DNA of 64,000 nt from Pseudoduganella flava (GCF_007830495.1 NZ_VLKW01000007.1:186001-250000), one strand, 5' to 3'. Shown: positions 1-8,764, counted from the first letter of the stretch. Program-made: numbers and translations. Notes: generated by a model not told the origin, from the letters alone.

Positions 1-14
1 GAGCTCGACTGCTG

Positions 15-75
15 AACGGCCGAGCTCGTGTCCGATTTCGGGGTTGACCCCACGGTGGACACGGGCTCGGCCGTT
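15..75. repeat. Large inverted repeat at the left window edge
   Basis: Two 19-nt arms (15-33 and 57-75) are reverse complements with one mismatch; the arm starts AACGGCCGAGC. A 23-nt loop contains a smaller hairpin, GGGGTTGACCCC at 40-51. The element lies just downstream of the gene ending at 87, so it could fold as a terminator-like structure, but no T-run follows. It may instead be the edge of a repeat or mobile element that continues outside the window. Confidence 0.5.
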
Positions 76-86
76 GATCTGGCGTG

Positions 87-695
87 TCAGCGGCGCGCCG
101 ACAGGTCCATCGTGAAGGTCAGCGGCGCCGCGCCGCCGCCGTGCATCGTGATCGTGGCGCTGCCGGCGCCGGGCAGCGCGAACTCGGTGGGCGCTTGCGG
201 GGATGGGGGCAGTACCGCGCCCGGCGTTGCCTGCGTCACGGCGGCCACCCAGATGGTCGGGCGGAATGCGAAGTGCGCCTTCGCGCCCGGCGCAAAGTTC
301 GGCTTGCGGGCCAGGGGCCGGTCGCCGCGCCGCACCTCGGCGGTGAACGTCACGCGCGGCGTGCCGTTGTGGACCTCGAATTCCGCGGGATGCAGGGACG
401 CGTGGCTGGTGGGCCGCAACAGCTCGCCCGAATGGTCGGTAATCACTTCGAACACGTCGCCGGGCGCCACCGGGTGCATCGGCGTCTGGTTGTTCCAGTT
501 GTCCACCAGGTGGATCGTCAACCCGGCGGGCACGTCGAACGTGTAGGGCTTGTCGCGCGCAGGTTGCCCGATCACGTGCCATGCCAGAGGTTCGTCGTTC
601 GCGCCCCCTGCCATATTGCGTTGATAGAAGACGACGCTGACGTCGCCGCTGTCGGCGGCCTCGTTGATGAAGGTGAGCTGGGTGGGTTGATTCAT
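87..695 (-). CDS. Hypothetical protein coupled to a MerR regulator
   Basis: A 202-aa protein I do not recognise as a named family. It has no signal peptide, no membrane segment and no Cys residues; it reads as a soluble, beta-rich protein with NWNNQTPMHP and FEVITDHSGE motifs and a Gly/Ala-rich C-terminal part. I chose the ATG at 695 because AAGGAG lies just upstream and because it overlaps the stop of the upstream MerR gene as ATGA. That overlap implies translational coupling, so the protein is probably part of whatever response the MerR regulator controls. Function unknown. Confidence 0.7.
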   Translation of the reverse strand: MNQPTQLTFINEAADSGDVSVVFYQRNMAGGANDEPLAWHVIGQPARDKPYTFDVPAGLTIHLVDNWNNQTPMHPVAPGDVFEVITDHSGELLRPTSHASLHPAEFEVHNGTPRVTFTAEVRRGDRPLARKPNFAPGAKAHFAFRPTIWVAAVTQATPGAVLPPSPQAPTEFALPGAGSATITMHGGGAAPLTFTMDLSARR

Positions 696-1147
696 GAGTG
701 GGCTCCTTGTCGGGATGGTGGACGGCCCCCGCCGTGCTGCGGCTGCGGGCCCAGCGCACCGGCCGCCGCGGCGTGCAGGATGCGCTGGAACGTCGGGCAT
801 TCGAGGTGGTTGGGTGCCTGGCAGCGGGCTGCGTGGCGCAGGCCGTCGCGCAGCGCCGTCAGCCGGCGGATCGTGCGGTCGAGGTCATCGGCCTTCGCCA
901 GCAGCAGCGCGCGGTCGATGTTCAACTTGCCCTCCTGCGTGAACATGGCGCCGATCTCGTCGAGCGTGAAGCCGGACGCGCGGCCCAGCGCGATCAGCGC
1001 GAGCCGTTCCAGTACGGCCCCGTCGAACAGCCGGCGCAAGCCATGCCGGCCGCTCGCCGCGATCAGCCCCTTCGCTTCGTAGTAGCGCAGCGCGGACGGC
1101 GCCATGCCGCTGCGCCGGGCCACCTCGCCGATATCCAGTAACGCCAT
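692..1147 (-). CDS. MerR-family transcriptional regulator
   Basis: A 151-aa regulator starting MALLDIGEVARRSG. The N-terminal winged helix has the MerR signature SALRYYEAKGLI (about residues 18-29) and RRLF, followed by the long dimerisation helix. The C-terminal part contains two Cys residues (RCQAPNHLECP), but not the four-Cys SoxR cluster motif or the CueR metal loop, so the ligand cannot be told. Its 3' end overlaps the next gene by the ATGA junction at 692-695. It is transcribed divergently from the response-regulator gene at 1297. MerR regulators act on promoters with a long -35/-10 spacer; one such promoter lies at 4234-4264. Confidence 0.88.
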   Translation of the reverse strand: MALLDIGEVARRSGMAPSALRYYEAKGLIAASGRHGLRRLFDGAVLERLALIALGRASGFTLDEIGAMFTQEGKLNIDRALLLAKADDLDRTIRRLTALRDGLRHAARCQAPNHLECPTFQRILHAAAAGALGPQPQHGGGRPPSRQGAHS

Positions 1148-1296
1148 GCCGACCTCGATAGGATGTGACGCGGCACGATACCATGACCGCACGCCGCCGG
1201 CAGAGGGCTTGCGGAGCCCCGCTTAAAAGTCCATTAATCGCCCGCCGCTATACTGGCGCACTCCAACTGCGTGCCGCCCTTGCGCCTCCATCATCC

Positions 1297-1962
1297 ATGC
1301 ACCTCCTTCTCGTCGAGGACGACCCGATGCTTGCCGCCGCCGTCTGCGAGCGCGCGCGGCAAGCCGGCCTTTGCATCGACCATGCGCGCGATGCGCCGGC
1401 GGCCCGCGTCGCGCTGGTCGATCACGCCTATTCCGCGATCCTGCTCGACCTGGGCCTGCCCGGCGAATCCGGGCTCGTGCTGCTGCAAGGCCTGCGCGCA
1501 GCGTACGACGCCACGCCCGTGATCGTGCTGACGGCGCGCGGCCAGATGTCCGAGCGCATTGCCGGCCTGGATGCGGGCGCGGACGACTACCTGGTCAAGC
1601 CGTTCGACTTCGACGAGCTGTGGGCGCGGCTGCGCGCGGTGACGCGGCGCAGCGAAGGCAAGGCCGTGCCGGTCCTCACGTGCGGCGACGTGCGCCTGGA
1701 CCTGGCCACGCAGCGCGTCACGCGGGCCGGCACGCCCGTCACGCTGAGCGCCTTCGAATACCGCACACTGCTTGTCTTCATGGAGCGGGCCAACCGCATC
1801 GTCACGCGCGCGCAGCTGGAGACCCTGATCTACGGCGACGGCAGCGACATCGGCAGCAACACGGTCGCCGTGTTCATCCACCAGCTGCGCCGCAAGCTGG
1901 GCGAACGGATCATCGAAACCGTGCATGGCCAGGGCTATGTGCTGCGCAAGGAGAGCGCGTGA
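1297..1962 (+). CDS. OmpR/PhoB-type response regulator
   Basis: A 221-aa two-component response regulator. The receiver domain (residues 1-115) shows the acidic pocket VEDD (7-9), phospho-acceptor Asp51 in ILLDLGLPG, and Lys101 in DDYLVKPFD. The C-terminal winged helix (about 130-220) ends HQLRRKLG...VHGQGYVL, typical of OmpR-type DNA binding and closest in style to QseB/PmrA regulators. The start is the ATG of MHLLLVEDD. The stop overlaps the GTG start of the kinase gene (GTGA, 1959-1962), so both proteins are made from one transcript. The facing MipA/OmpV gene is a plausible target. Confidence 0.93.
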   Translation: MHLLLVEDDPMLAAAVCERARQAGLCIDHARDAPAARVALVDHAYSAILLDLGLPGESGLVLLQGLRAAYDATPVIVLTARGQMSERIAGLDAGADDYLVKPFDFDELWARLRAVTRRSEGKAVPVLTCGDVRLDLATQRVTRAGTPVTLSAFEYRTLLVFMERANRIVTRAQLETLIYGDGSDIGSNTVAVFIHQLRRKLGERIIETVHGQGYVLRKESA

Positions 1963-3329
1963 CATCGCTGCGCGCCCGCCTGCGCGCCGTCCTCGGCCTG
2001 ACCTTGGCGTGCTGCTGGATCGGCGGCGTCGGCCTCGTCGTCACGTACACGGCCCATAGCGAAAGCAGCCGCTGGGACAGCCGGCTGCAGACGTTCGGCA
2101 CGCGGCTGCTGCTCACCATCCCGGCCGGCAAGGTGGGCCGCGGGCCGTTCGGTCCGGGCCTTGAGCTGCCACCGGCCATGCAGCGGATGGAAGAGCACTT
2201 CGCGTTCCAGATCTGGCGTACCGACCGCAAGCTGTTCATCAAGACGCCGTCCGCGCCCGAGGCCCCGTTCCAGCCGACGTTCGTCGACGGCTTCACCAGC
2301 CGTGTGGTCGCCGGCAGGAAGTGGCGCATCTACACGATCTCGGACCGCTACCACCAGGTCTCCGTGCAGGTGGCGAACCTGCAAAGCGTGGCCGACCGCG
2401 AGATGCAATACGAGGCGCTGGTCGCGCTGGCGATGCTGACGGCCGTGCTGCTGGTGGTGGCGGCCTTGCTGGGCCGGGTGCTGGACCGCTCGCTGCGTCC
2501 GCTGGCCGACATCGAAAGCGCGTTGCGGCGGCGGCGCGACTTCGACCTGGCCCCGCTGCCGCTGCGCGACCTGCCGCTGGAGCTGCACCCGCTCGTCCGC
2601 TCGTTCAACCATGTGCTGCAGCAGCTGGACGCCGCGATCGGCACCGAGCGCCGCTTCATCGGCGACGCGGTGCACGAACTGCGCACGCCACTGGCCGCAC
2701 TGCAGGCGCAAGCGGACGTGGCGCTGCACGCGGCCACGCCGGCCGACAAGGACGCCGCGCTGCACACGCTGCAAGCGGTGGCGCGGCGCAGCGCCCGGCT
2801 CGCGGAACAGCTGCTCGACGTCGCCCGCCTCGATGCCGGCGCCGCCGTCGACCGCGGCAAGCCGCTGGACCTGGCCGTGCTGGCGATGCATGTCGCCCGC
2901 GAGCAGCAGTTCCACGCCAGCCGGCGCGGCTGCACGATCGACCTCGATACCGCGGCCGCGCCGATCGCCGGCGACATGGACGAAGTGGCGACCCTGCTGC
3001 GCAACCTCGTCGATAACGCGGTGCGCTTTGCCGGCGCCGGCGGGCGGGTGCTGGTGCGCTGCGGCACGGCGGCCGACCACGTCTACCTGTCCGTCGCGGA
3101 CGACGGCCCCGGCGTGCCGGCCGCCGAGCAGGAAGCCATCTTCCAGCGCTTCTACCGGCGCGCCGGCACGGATGGCGCCAACGATGGCCGCGGCAGCGGC
3201 ATCGGCCTGTCGCTGGTGGCGGCGATCGCGCGCCTGCATGGCGCGCGCATCGTCACCGGAACGGGGCTGGCGGGACGGGGCTTCGCGGTCAGCGTGGCCT
3301 TCCCGCCCTGCCCCGCTCAGAACGCGTAG
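1959..3329 (+). CDS. Sensor histidine kinase
   Basis: A 456-aa membrane kinase starting at GTG and overlapping the regulator stop. TM1 is at about residues 9-31, followed by a periplasmic sensor region of roughly 120 residues and TM2 at about 153-175. The kinase core has the H-box HELRTPL with His239, the N-box NLVDNAVRF, G1 DDGPGVP and G2 GSGIGLSL. This is a QseC/TctE-like organisation with a short linker after TM2. It phosphorylates the regulator encoded immediately upstream. The stimulus is not evident from sequence. Its 3' end overlaps the opposite-strand MipA/OmpV gene by 13 bp. Confidence 0.92.
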   Translation: MTSLRARLRAVLGLTLACCWIGGVGLVVTYTAHSESSRWDSRLQTFGTRLLLTIPAGKVGRGPFGPGLELPPAMQRMEEHFAFQIWRTDRKLFIKTPSAPEAPFQPTFVDGFTSRVVAGRKWRIYTISDRYHQVSVQVANLQSVADREMQYEALVALAMLTAVLLVVAALLGRVLDRSLRPLADIESALRRRRDFDLAPLPLRDLPLELHPLVRSFNHVLQQLDAAIGTERRFIGDAVHELRTPLAALQAQADVALHAATPADKDAALHTLQAVARRSARLAEQLLDVARLDAGAAVDRGKPLDLAVLAMHVAREQQFHASRRGCTIDLDTAAAPIAGDMDEVATLLRNLVDNAVRFAGAGGRVLVRCGTAADHVYLSVADDGPGVPAAEQEAIFQRFYRRAGTDGANDGRGSGIGLSLVAAIARLHGARIVTGTGLAGRGFAVSVAFPPCPAQNA

Positions 3330-4123
3330 AGGTAGCCCAGCCGCACGCCCGGTTCCGTGGCGCGTTCGACGAGCGGGCTGTCCTTGATCGCGCTGCCGGA
3401 CCGGCTTGCGCTGACGTCGACGAAGAAGCGGTGCCGCTGGCGCAGCGCGTAGCTGAAGCGCACGCCCACTTCGACGGCGCTGGTCGAATCGCCGCTGTAT
3501 TGGGGGCGCCAGGTGCGCGCCTCGTCGGCCCGCACGCCGTAGTAGTAGTCGACGTACTTGCTGTCGTACCAGTCGGCTGCGATGCGCGGCGTGACCGTGA
3601 AGGCGCCGGCGCGAAACTCGCGGTTCACTTCCAGCTTGAAGCGCTTGCCTTCCGCGTCGCCGGTGGCTGCAAGCGCCTCGGCCGCCACGTTCGCCACGCT
3701 GTTCTTCCAGATCGCGGCGGCGCCGACCCAGACGCCGCCCTTGCGTTCGGCCATGCCCGCGAGGTACGGCGAATCCTCCGCCTCGTAGCCGTCGCCCGCG
3801 TAGCGCACGCGCAGGCGCAGCGAGACGGGGCCGCCGATGGGCAGCTTGACGTCGAGCTTCGGCCCGAACACGCTGAGCCAGCGGCTTTCGTACAGCACCA
3901 GCGGCAGCGCCTTGGCCTTGTTGTCGAAGTCGCGGTAGATCTTGCGCTCGTAGCCGGCACCCAGGCCGAGGCCCCATTGCGCTTGCGGCCCGGCCGCCTC
4001 GGCCTGCGCCAGCTCCGGCGCCAGCACCTGGGCCGGAGCGGTGCCGGGCAAGCCCAGCGCGAAGGCGCATGCGGCTGGCGGCAGCAGGCGGGTGAAGCGA
4101 TAGCTGAACGATATTCGATTCAT
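3317..4123 (-). CDS. MipA/OmpV-family outer-membrane protein
   Basis: A 268-aa protein with a Sec signal peptide probably cleaved near APAQ. The mature part has alternating aromatic/hydrophobic strands with YERKIYRDFDNKAKALP and LPIGGPVSLRLRVRYAGDGY motifs and ends in ...GYLYAF, the C-terminal aromatic expected of an outer-membrane beta-barrel. The ATG at 4123 is preferred to one 6 nt upstream because AAAAGG then sits 6 nt before it. MipA/OmpV genes are often next to two-component systems, as here (convergent with the kinase). Proposed roles in the family include scaffolding of murein enzymes and envelope stress; the exact role here is open. Confidence 0.85.
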   Translation of the reverse strand: MNRISFSYRFTRLLPPAACAFALGLPGTAPAQVLAPELAQAEAAGPQAQWGLGLGAGYERKIYRDFDNKAKALPLVLYESRWLSVFGPKLDVKLPIGGPVSLRLRVRYAGDGYEAEDSPYLAGMAERKGGVWVGAAAIWKNSVANVAAEALAATGDAEGKRFKLEVNREFRAGAFTVTPRIAADWYDSKYVDYYYGVRADEARTWRPQYSGDSTSAVEVGVRFSYALRQRHRFFVDVSASRSGSAIKDSPLVERATEPGVRLGYLYAF

Positions 4124-4233
4124 GGACATCCTTTTCGGTGACAGGGGAAGCGCGCCGCGTCAGCGCGCGCAGGCCGAAGCATGGGGGATCGCGATTAACC
4201 GTTTTTTAAGGGCGCTACCGGGAACGTCCCCGC

Positions 4234-4264
4234 TTGACTTCAAGCGAACTTGAAGTGGCAAAAT
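4234..4264 (+). promoter_or_regulatory. MerR-type promoter with 19-nt spacer and dyad
   Basis: TTGACT (4234-4239) and CAAAAT (4259-4264) are 19 nt apart. Within that stretch lies a perfect dyad, ACTTCAAG-CGAA-CTTGAAGT (4237-4256). A 19-nt spacer with a dyad between the hexamers is the hallmark of promoters untwisted by MerR-family regulators. It lies 27 nt before the methyltransferase ATG. Confidence 0.65.
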
Positions 4265-4291
4265 GGGATGGACCACTGAGAGGGAGGGACG

Positions 4292-5119
4292 ATGGAAGCA
4301 AACGACAATCCGCAGGCGGCGCTGTGGAACGGCAGCGCCGGCGCCGCGTGGGTGGACAACCAGGATCTGCTGGAAGCGTTGTTCCGGCCGTTCGAGCCGC
4401 TGCTGGCCGCGGCGATCGCACCCGGCGCGCAGGTACTGGACGTTGGCTGCGGCACGGGCAGCACGACGCTGGCCATCGCGCGGCAGCTGGCCGGCACGGG
4501 ACATGCCACGGGTCTCGACATTTCGGAAGCGATGATCGACACCGCGCGCGCGACGGCGGCGCGGCTGGATATCGACGCGACGTTCCTGTGCGCCGATGCC
4601 GAGCGCCACCCGTTCGCGCCGGACAGCCTCGACGCCATCGTGTCGCGCTTCGGCGTGATGTTCTTCGCCGACCCGGTAGCCGCCTTTGCGAACCTGCGCC
4701 GCGCGGCGCGCCCGGGCGCCACGTTGCACCTGTATGCGTGGCGCGACGCGGCGGAAAATCCGTTCATGACCGCGGCCGAGCGCGCGGTCGCGCACCTGGT
4801 GCCGTTGCCGGAGCGCGATCCGGACGAGCCGGGCCAGTTCGCGTTCGCGCGCCGGCAGCGGGTGGAAGGCATCCTGCACGACAGCGGCTGGCAGGACGTG
4901 ACGATCGCACCGGCCGACGTGCGCTGCTCAATGCCTCTGGTCGCACTGCCGCGCTACGTCAGCCGCATGGGGCCACTGGGCCGCATCCTGCCCACGCTGG
5001 ACGAGGCAAGCCGCGCGCGCATCGTCGAAGAGGCCTGTGCGGGGTTTGCGCCGCACGTGCAGGGCGAAGCGGTCATGTTCACGGCCGCGTGCTGGGAGAT
5101 CCGCGCGCGCAATGGTTGA
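4292..5119 (+). CDS. Class I SAM-dependent methyltransferase
   Basis: A 275-aa Rossmann-fold methyltransferase of the UbiE/Methyltransf_11/25 type. Motif I is VLDVGCGTGSTTLA (about residues 48-61), the acidic ribose-binding loop is TGLDIS, motif II is FLCADAERHPF, and SRFGVMFFADP follows. It has no membrane segment. The ATG at 4292 is preceded by a purine-rich GAGGGAGGGACG ribosome-binding region. The substrate cannot be told. The upstream MerR-type promoter suggests the enzyme is induced by a small molecule, for example as part of a detoxification response. Confidence 0.85.
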   Translation: MEANDNPQAALWNGSAGAAWVDNQDLLEALFRPFEPLLAAAIAPGAQVLDVGCGTGSTTLAIARQLAGTGHATGLDISEAMIDTARATAARLDIDATFLCADAERHPFAPDSLDAIVSRFGVMFFADPVAAFANLRRAARPGATLHLYAWRDAAENPFMTAAERAVAHLVPLPERDPDEPGQFAFARRQRVEGILHDSGWQDVTIAPADVRCSMPLVALPRYVSRMGPLGRILPTLDEASRARIVEEACAGFAPHVQGEAVMFTAACWEIRARNG

Positions 5120-5153
5120 GGCGCTGCGCGCGCCACAGCGCCAGCGCTGACGC

Positions 5154-5582
5154 TTACTTCGCCGGCACGGCCTCCAGCTCGCGGATACGGGCACGCAGCG
5201 CCCGCTCGTCGTTCCAGCGCGCCGTTTCGTCGCGCACGACGGCGACGATGGCGGACACCGCACCGGCGGCGTCATGCAGCAGCGCGACGGTGAACGCGAT
5301 CGACAGCGGCTTGCCTTCCTTGTGCACGGCCGGCACACGCAAGAGGTCGTGGCCGTAGCGCGTTTCGCCCGTCGCCATCGTCTTGTGGTAACCGTCCCAG
5401 TGCCGCTGCCGCTGGCGTTCGGGGATGATCAGGTCGAGCGACTTGCCGAGCGCATCGTCGGCCGTGAAGCCGAAGATGCGGGTCGCCGCGTCGTTCCAGA
5501 ACGTGATCGCGCCGGCGGCATCGCAAACGATGACGCCGTCGCCGATCGCGCGTACGAGCTGTTCGAAATCTGCCGCTTGCAT
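5154..5582 (-). CDS. Single PAS-domain protein
   Basis: A 142-aa cytoplasmic protein that is essentially one PAS/PAC domain: GDGVIVCDAAGAITFWN at the N-terminus, then a TADDALGKSLDLIIP segment and a PAC-like end, IVAVVRDETARW, followed by a short helix. It has no output domain, so it may act by protein contact. The ATG at 5582 has AGGAGG at good spacing. The frc terminator sits directly upstream, so it is probably transcribed separately from the oxalate genes. The ligand is unknown; family members bind heme, flavin or small metabolites. Confidence 0.82.
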   Translation of the reverse strand: MQAADFEQLVRAIGDGVIVCDAAGAITFWNDAATRIFGFTADDALGKSLDLIIPERQRQRHWDGYHKTMATGETRYGHDLLRVPAVHKEGKPLSIAFTVALLHDAAGAVSAIVAVVRDETARWNDERALRARIRELEAVPAK

Positions 5583-5598
5583 GCTGCCTCCTGATGAA

Positions 5599-5625
5599 GA
5601 AAAAAAGCGCGCCCGGCGGGCGCGC
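5599..5625 (-). terminator. Rho-independent terminator of the oxc-frc unit
   Basis: GCGCGCCC (5607-5614), GGC loop, GGGCGCGC (5618-5625). Read on the minus strand the stem is followed by seven T residues (5600-5606). It lies 34 nt past the frc stop codon. Confidence 0.85.
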
Positions 5626-5659
5626 AATGGATACTCTCGTTACCGCCAGCCTCGTTCGG

Positions 5660-6910
5660 TCACACCACCCGCTGCTCGTGCAGCGCGGCGATCTGCTGGG
5701 AATTGTAGCCGAGCTGCTCGAGGATCTCGTCGGTGTGTTCGCCCAGCAGCGGGGAGCCCTTGACCTCGACCTTCATGTCCGAGAACTTGATCGGGCTGCC
5801 CACGGTCAGGTACTTGCCGCGCTCCTTGTGGTCGACCTCGACGATCGTGCCGCTGGCGCGCAGCGACGGGTCGTTGGCCAGTTCCTTCATCGTCAGCACC
5901 GGCGAGCACGGGATGTCGAACTTGCGCAGGATGTCGACGGCCTCGAACTTCGTCTTGTCCTTCAGCCACTCCTCGATCGTGCCGAAGATGTCGAAGATCT
6001 TGTCCTGCCGCGCCTGCGCCGTCATGTACGCCGGATCGTCGATCCACTCTTCCTTGCCGATGGCCCGGCAGATCGGCGCCCACGCGTGACCCTGGATCGT
6101 GAAGTAGATGTAGGCGTTCGGGTCGGTCTCCCAGCCCTTGCACTTCAACACCCAGCCCGGCTGGCCGCCGCCGCCGGCATTGCCGCCGCGCGGCACCACG
6201 TCCGAGAACTTCCCGTGCGGGTACTGCGGATACTCTTCCAGGTATCCAACGCGGTCCAGCCGCTGCTGGTCGCGCAGCTTCACGCGGCACAGGTTCAGCA
6301 CACTGTCCTGCATCGACACGGCCACCTTCTGGCCCTTGCCCGTCACGTCGCGAGCGCGCAGCGCCGTCAGGATGCCGATAGCCAGGTGCATGCCCGTGTT
6401 GCTGTCGCCCAGCGCGGCGGCGCTGACGGTCGGAGGGCCGTCGTCGAAGCCCGTCGTCGACGCGGCACCGCCGGCGCACTGGGCCACGTTCTCGTACACC
6501 TTCAGGTCCTCGTAATGGTGCCCGTCGCTGAAGCCCTTGACGGAGGCGACGATCATGCCGGGGTTCAGCTCACGGATGTGCTCCCACGTGAAGCCCATCC
6601 GGTCCAGCGCGCCGGGGCCGAAGTTCTCGACCAGCACGTCCGATTCCTTGATCAGCTTCGTCAGGATCTCCTTGCCCTCGGGCGTCTTCGTGTCCAGCGT
6701 CAGCGAGCGCTTGTTCGAGTTCAGCATCGTGAAGTACAGCGCGTCGACGCCCGGGATGTCGCGCAGCTGCGAACGCGTCACGTCGCCAGCGCCGGGCCGC
6801 TCGACCTTGATCACGTCGGCGCCGAACCATGCCAGCATCTGCGTGCATGCCGGCCCCGCCTGTACGTGGGTGAAGTCGATGATCTTGATGCCTTCCAGCG
6901 GTTTGCTCAT
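5660..6910 (-). CDS. frc: Formyl-CoA:oxalate CoA-transferase (copy 1)
   Basis: A 416-aa class III CoA-transferase, the same length as E. coli YfdW. It moves CoA from formyl-CoA to oxalate, giving oxalyl-CoA and formate. The catalytic Asp is at residue 169 (AALGDSNTGMH), matching the family numbering. The mobile glycine loop reads NAGGGGQPGW. Residue 48 is Gln (TRSQLRD), as in YfdW and unlike the Trp48 of Oxalobacter formigenes Frc. It lies 101 nt downstream of oxc on the same strand with no terminator between, so oxc-frc is a likely operon that ends at the hairpin at 5599-5625. A second copy is at 20376-21623. Confidence 0.95.
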   Translation of the reverse strand: MSKPLEGIKIIDFTHVQAGPACTQMLAWFGADVIKVERPGAGDVTRSQLRDIPGVDALYFTMLNSNKRSLTLDTKTPEGKEILTKLIKESDVLVENFGPGALDRMGFTWEHIRELNPGMIVASVKGFSDGHHYEDLKVYENVAQCAGGAASTTGFDDGPPTVSAAALGDSNTGMHLAIGILTALRARDVTGKGQKVAVSMQDSVLNLCRVKLRDQQRLDRVGYLEEYPQYPHGKFSDVVPRGGNAGGGGQPGWVLKCKGWETDPNAYIYFTIQGHAWAPICRAIGKEEWIDDPAYMTAQARQDKIFDIFGTIEEWLKDKTKFEAVDILRKFDIPCSPVLTMKELANDPSLRASGTIVEVDHKERGKYLTVGSPIKFSDMKVEVKGSPLLGEHTDEILEQLGYNSQQIAALHEQRVV

Positions 6911-7011
6911 GTCAGTCTCCTTGGTGATTTTGGTCGTAGCGGGGCCCTGCCGGCGCGCCTGGGGCGTGCCGGGCCATGGCATGTCAAACAAAACGGGTTA
7001 CTCGCAGTGGC

Positions 7012-8718
7012 TTATTTCTTCGCGGCGCTCTGCGGATTCAGGTTCGTCAGGCGGCCGCTCTCGGTGCCGGCCGTTTCGTCGATGACCGCGTTGATCAGTG
7101 CCGGCTTGCCCGCGGCAATCGCCTCGGACAGCGCGCGCGTCAGCTCCTCCGGCGTGGTGGCGTTGTAGCCGATCCCGCCGAATGCTTCGATCATCTTGTC
7201 GTAACGGGCGTTCTTCACGAACACGGTCGGTGCCGGCTCGGCGCCACCGGTCGGGTTCACGTCGGTGCCCTTGTACACGCCGTTGTTGTTGAAGATGATT
7301 GTCGTGACGGGCAGGTCGTAGCGGCAGATCGTTTCCAGTTCCATGCCGGAGAAGCCGAACGCGCTGTCGCCTTCCACCGCCACGACGGGCTTGCCGGAGA
7401 CAACCGCGGCGCCGATCGCATAGCCCATGCCGATGCCCATGATGCCCCACGTGCCGGAATCGAAACGCTTGCGCGGCTGGTACTGGTCGATGATGCTGCG
7501 CGCGTAGTCGAGCGTGTTGGCGCCTTCGTTGACGAGGTTGATGTCCGGGTGCTGTTTCAGCACGTCGCGGATCGCCCGCAGCGCGCTGTGGAAGTTCATC
7601 GGCGCAGGGTTCTTGTCCAGCAGCGCCGCCATCTTCGCGACATTGGTTTCCTTCTTCTCCGCGATCGCGGCCAGCCATTCGCCCTCGGGCTTGTCGATGC
7701 CGGCGCGGTCCAGGCCAGCGAGCAGCGCGCCGACACAGGAGCCGATGTCGCCGATCAGCGGCGCGGCGATCGCCACGTTGCTGTCGATTTCCGTCGGTGC
7801 GATGTCGATCTGCACGAACTGTTTGGGTTTGCCCCACGTCTTGCCCTTGCCGTGCGCGAGGAGCCAGTTCAGGCGCGCGCCGACCAGCACCACCACGTCC
7901 GCCTCGGCCAGCACGAACGAGCGCGCGGCGGACGCGCATTGCGCATGCGTATCGGGCAGCAGCCCCTTGGCCATCGACATCGGCAGGTAGGGAATGCCGG
8001 TGCGCTCGACCAGCGCGCGGATGTCGTCGTCGGCCTGCGCATACGCGGCGCCTTTGCCCAGCAGGATCAGCGGCTTCTTCGCGCCCTTCAACAGCGCCAG
8101 CGCGCGGTCCACGGATTCCGGGGCCGGCAGCTGGCGCGGCGCGGGATCGACGACCTGCACCAGCGAGCGCTTGCCATGGTTCGCTTCGATGGTCTGCGCC
8201 AGCAGCGCGGCCGGCAGGTCGAGGTACACGCCACCGGGGCGGCCCGAGACGGCGGCGCGGATCGCGCGGGCGATGCCGATGCCGATGTCCTCCGCCTTCA
8301 GCACGCGGAACGCGGCCTTTGCATGCGGGCGGGCGATGTTCAGCTGGTCCATCTCTTCGTAGTCACCCTGCTGCAGGTCGACGATCTCGCGTTCGGAGGA
8401 ACCGGAGATCAGGATCATCGGGAAGCAGTTCGTCGTGGCGTTGGCCAGCGCCGTGAGTCCGTTCAGGAAGCCCGGTGCGGAGACCGTCAGGCAGATGCCG
8501 GGCTTCTGCGTGATGTAGCCGGCGATGGCCGCGGCGTTGCCCGCGTTCTGCTCGTGGCGGAAGCCGATGAAGCGCATGCCTTCGGCCTGCGCGAGCCGCG
8601 CGAGGTCCGTGATCGGTATGCCGACCAGGCCGAAAATCGTGTCGATGCCGTTCTGCTTCAGCGCATCGATCACCAGGTGGAAGCCGTCGGTGACTTCTAC
8701 CGATACATTGTGGGTCAT
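7012..8718 (-). CDS. oxc: Oxalyl-CoA decarboxylase
   Basis: A 568-aa thiamine-diphosphate enzyme that converts oxalyl-CoA to formyl-CoA and CO2 in the cytoplasm. Catalytic Glu56 (FRHEQNAGN) and Tyr120 (QQGDYEEMDQ) fall at the same positions as in O. formigenes Oxc. The ThDP/Mg motif starts GDSAFGFSGMELE and ends NNNGVYKG. Length is normal for the family. It is the first gene of the oxc-frc unit, and its promoter carries the 14-bp palindrome at 8801-8814. The Crp/Fnr-type regulator gene is divergent from it. Confidence 0.96.
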   Translation of the reverse strand: MTHNVSVEVTDGFHLVIDALKQNGIDTIFGLVGIPITDLARLAQAEGMRFIGFRHEQNAGNAAAIAGYITQKPGICLTVSAPGFLNGLTALANATTNCFPMILISGSSEREIVDLQQGDYEEMDQLNIARPHAKAAFRVLKAEDIGIGIARAIRAAVSGRPGGVYLDLPAALLAQTIEANHGKRSLVQVVDPAPRQLPAPESVDRALALLKGAKKPLILLGKGAAYAQADDDIRALVERTGIPYLPMSMAKGLLPDTHAQCASAARSFVLAEADVVVLVGARLNWLLAHGKGKTWGKPKQFVQIDIAPTEIDSNVAIAAPLIGDIGSCVGALLAGLDRAGIDKPEGEWLAAIAEKKETNVAKMAALLDKNPAPMNFHSALRAIRDVLKQHPDINLVNEGANTLDYARSIIDQYQPRKRFDSGTWGIMGIGMGYAIGAAVVSGKPVVAVEGDSAFGFSGMELETICRYDLPVTTIIFNNNGVYKGTDVNPTGGAEPAPTVFVKNARYDKMIEAFGGIGYNATTPEELTRALSEAIAAGKPALINAVIDETAGTESGRLTNLNPQSAAKK

Positions 8719-8764
8719 GGTTGTCTCCGGTGATTTTTTCGAGGTGCCTGTCGGTCCAGGGCCG

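Noticed and set aside
1935..4070. A 711-codon minus-strand frame covering the kinase and OmpV genes
   Set aside because: Overlaps two genes with intact signatures in other frames; the translation is Arg/Gly/Ala-rich noise.
7012..8718. Oxc as a generic acetolactate-synthase-like ThDP enzyme
   Set aside because: Glu56 and Tyr120 fall at the Oxc positions, and frc is adjacent.
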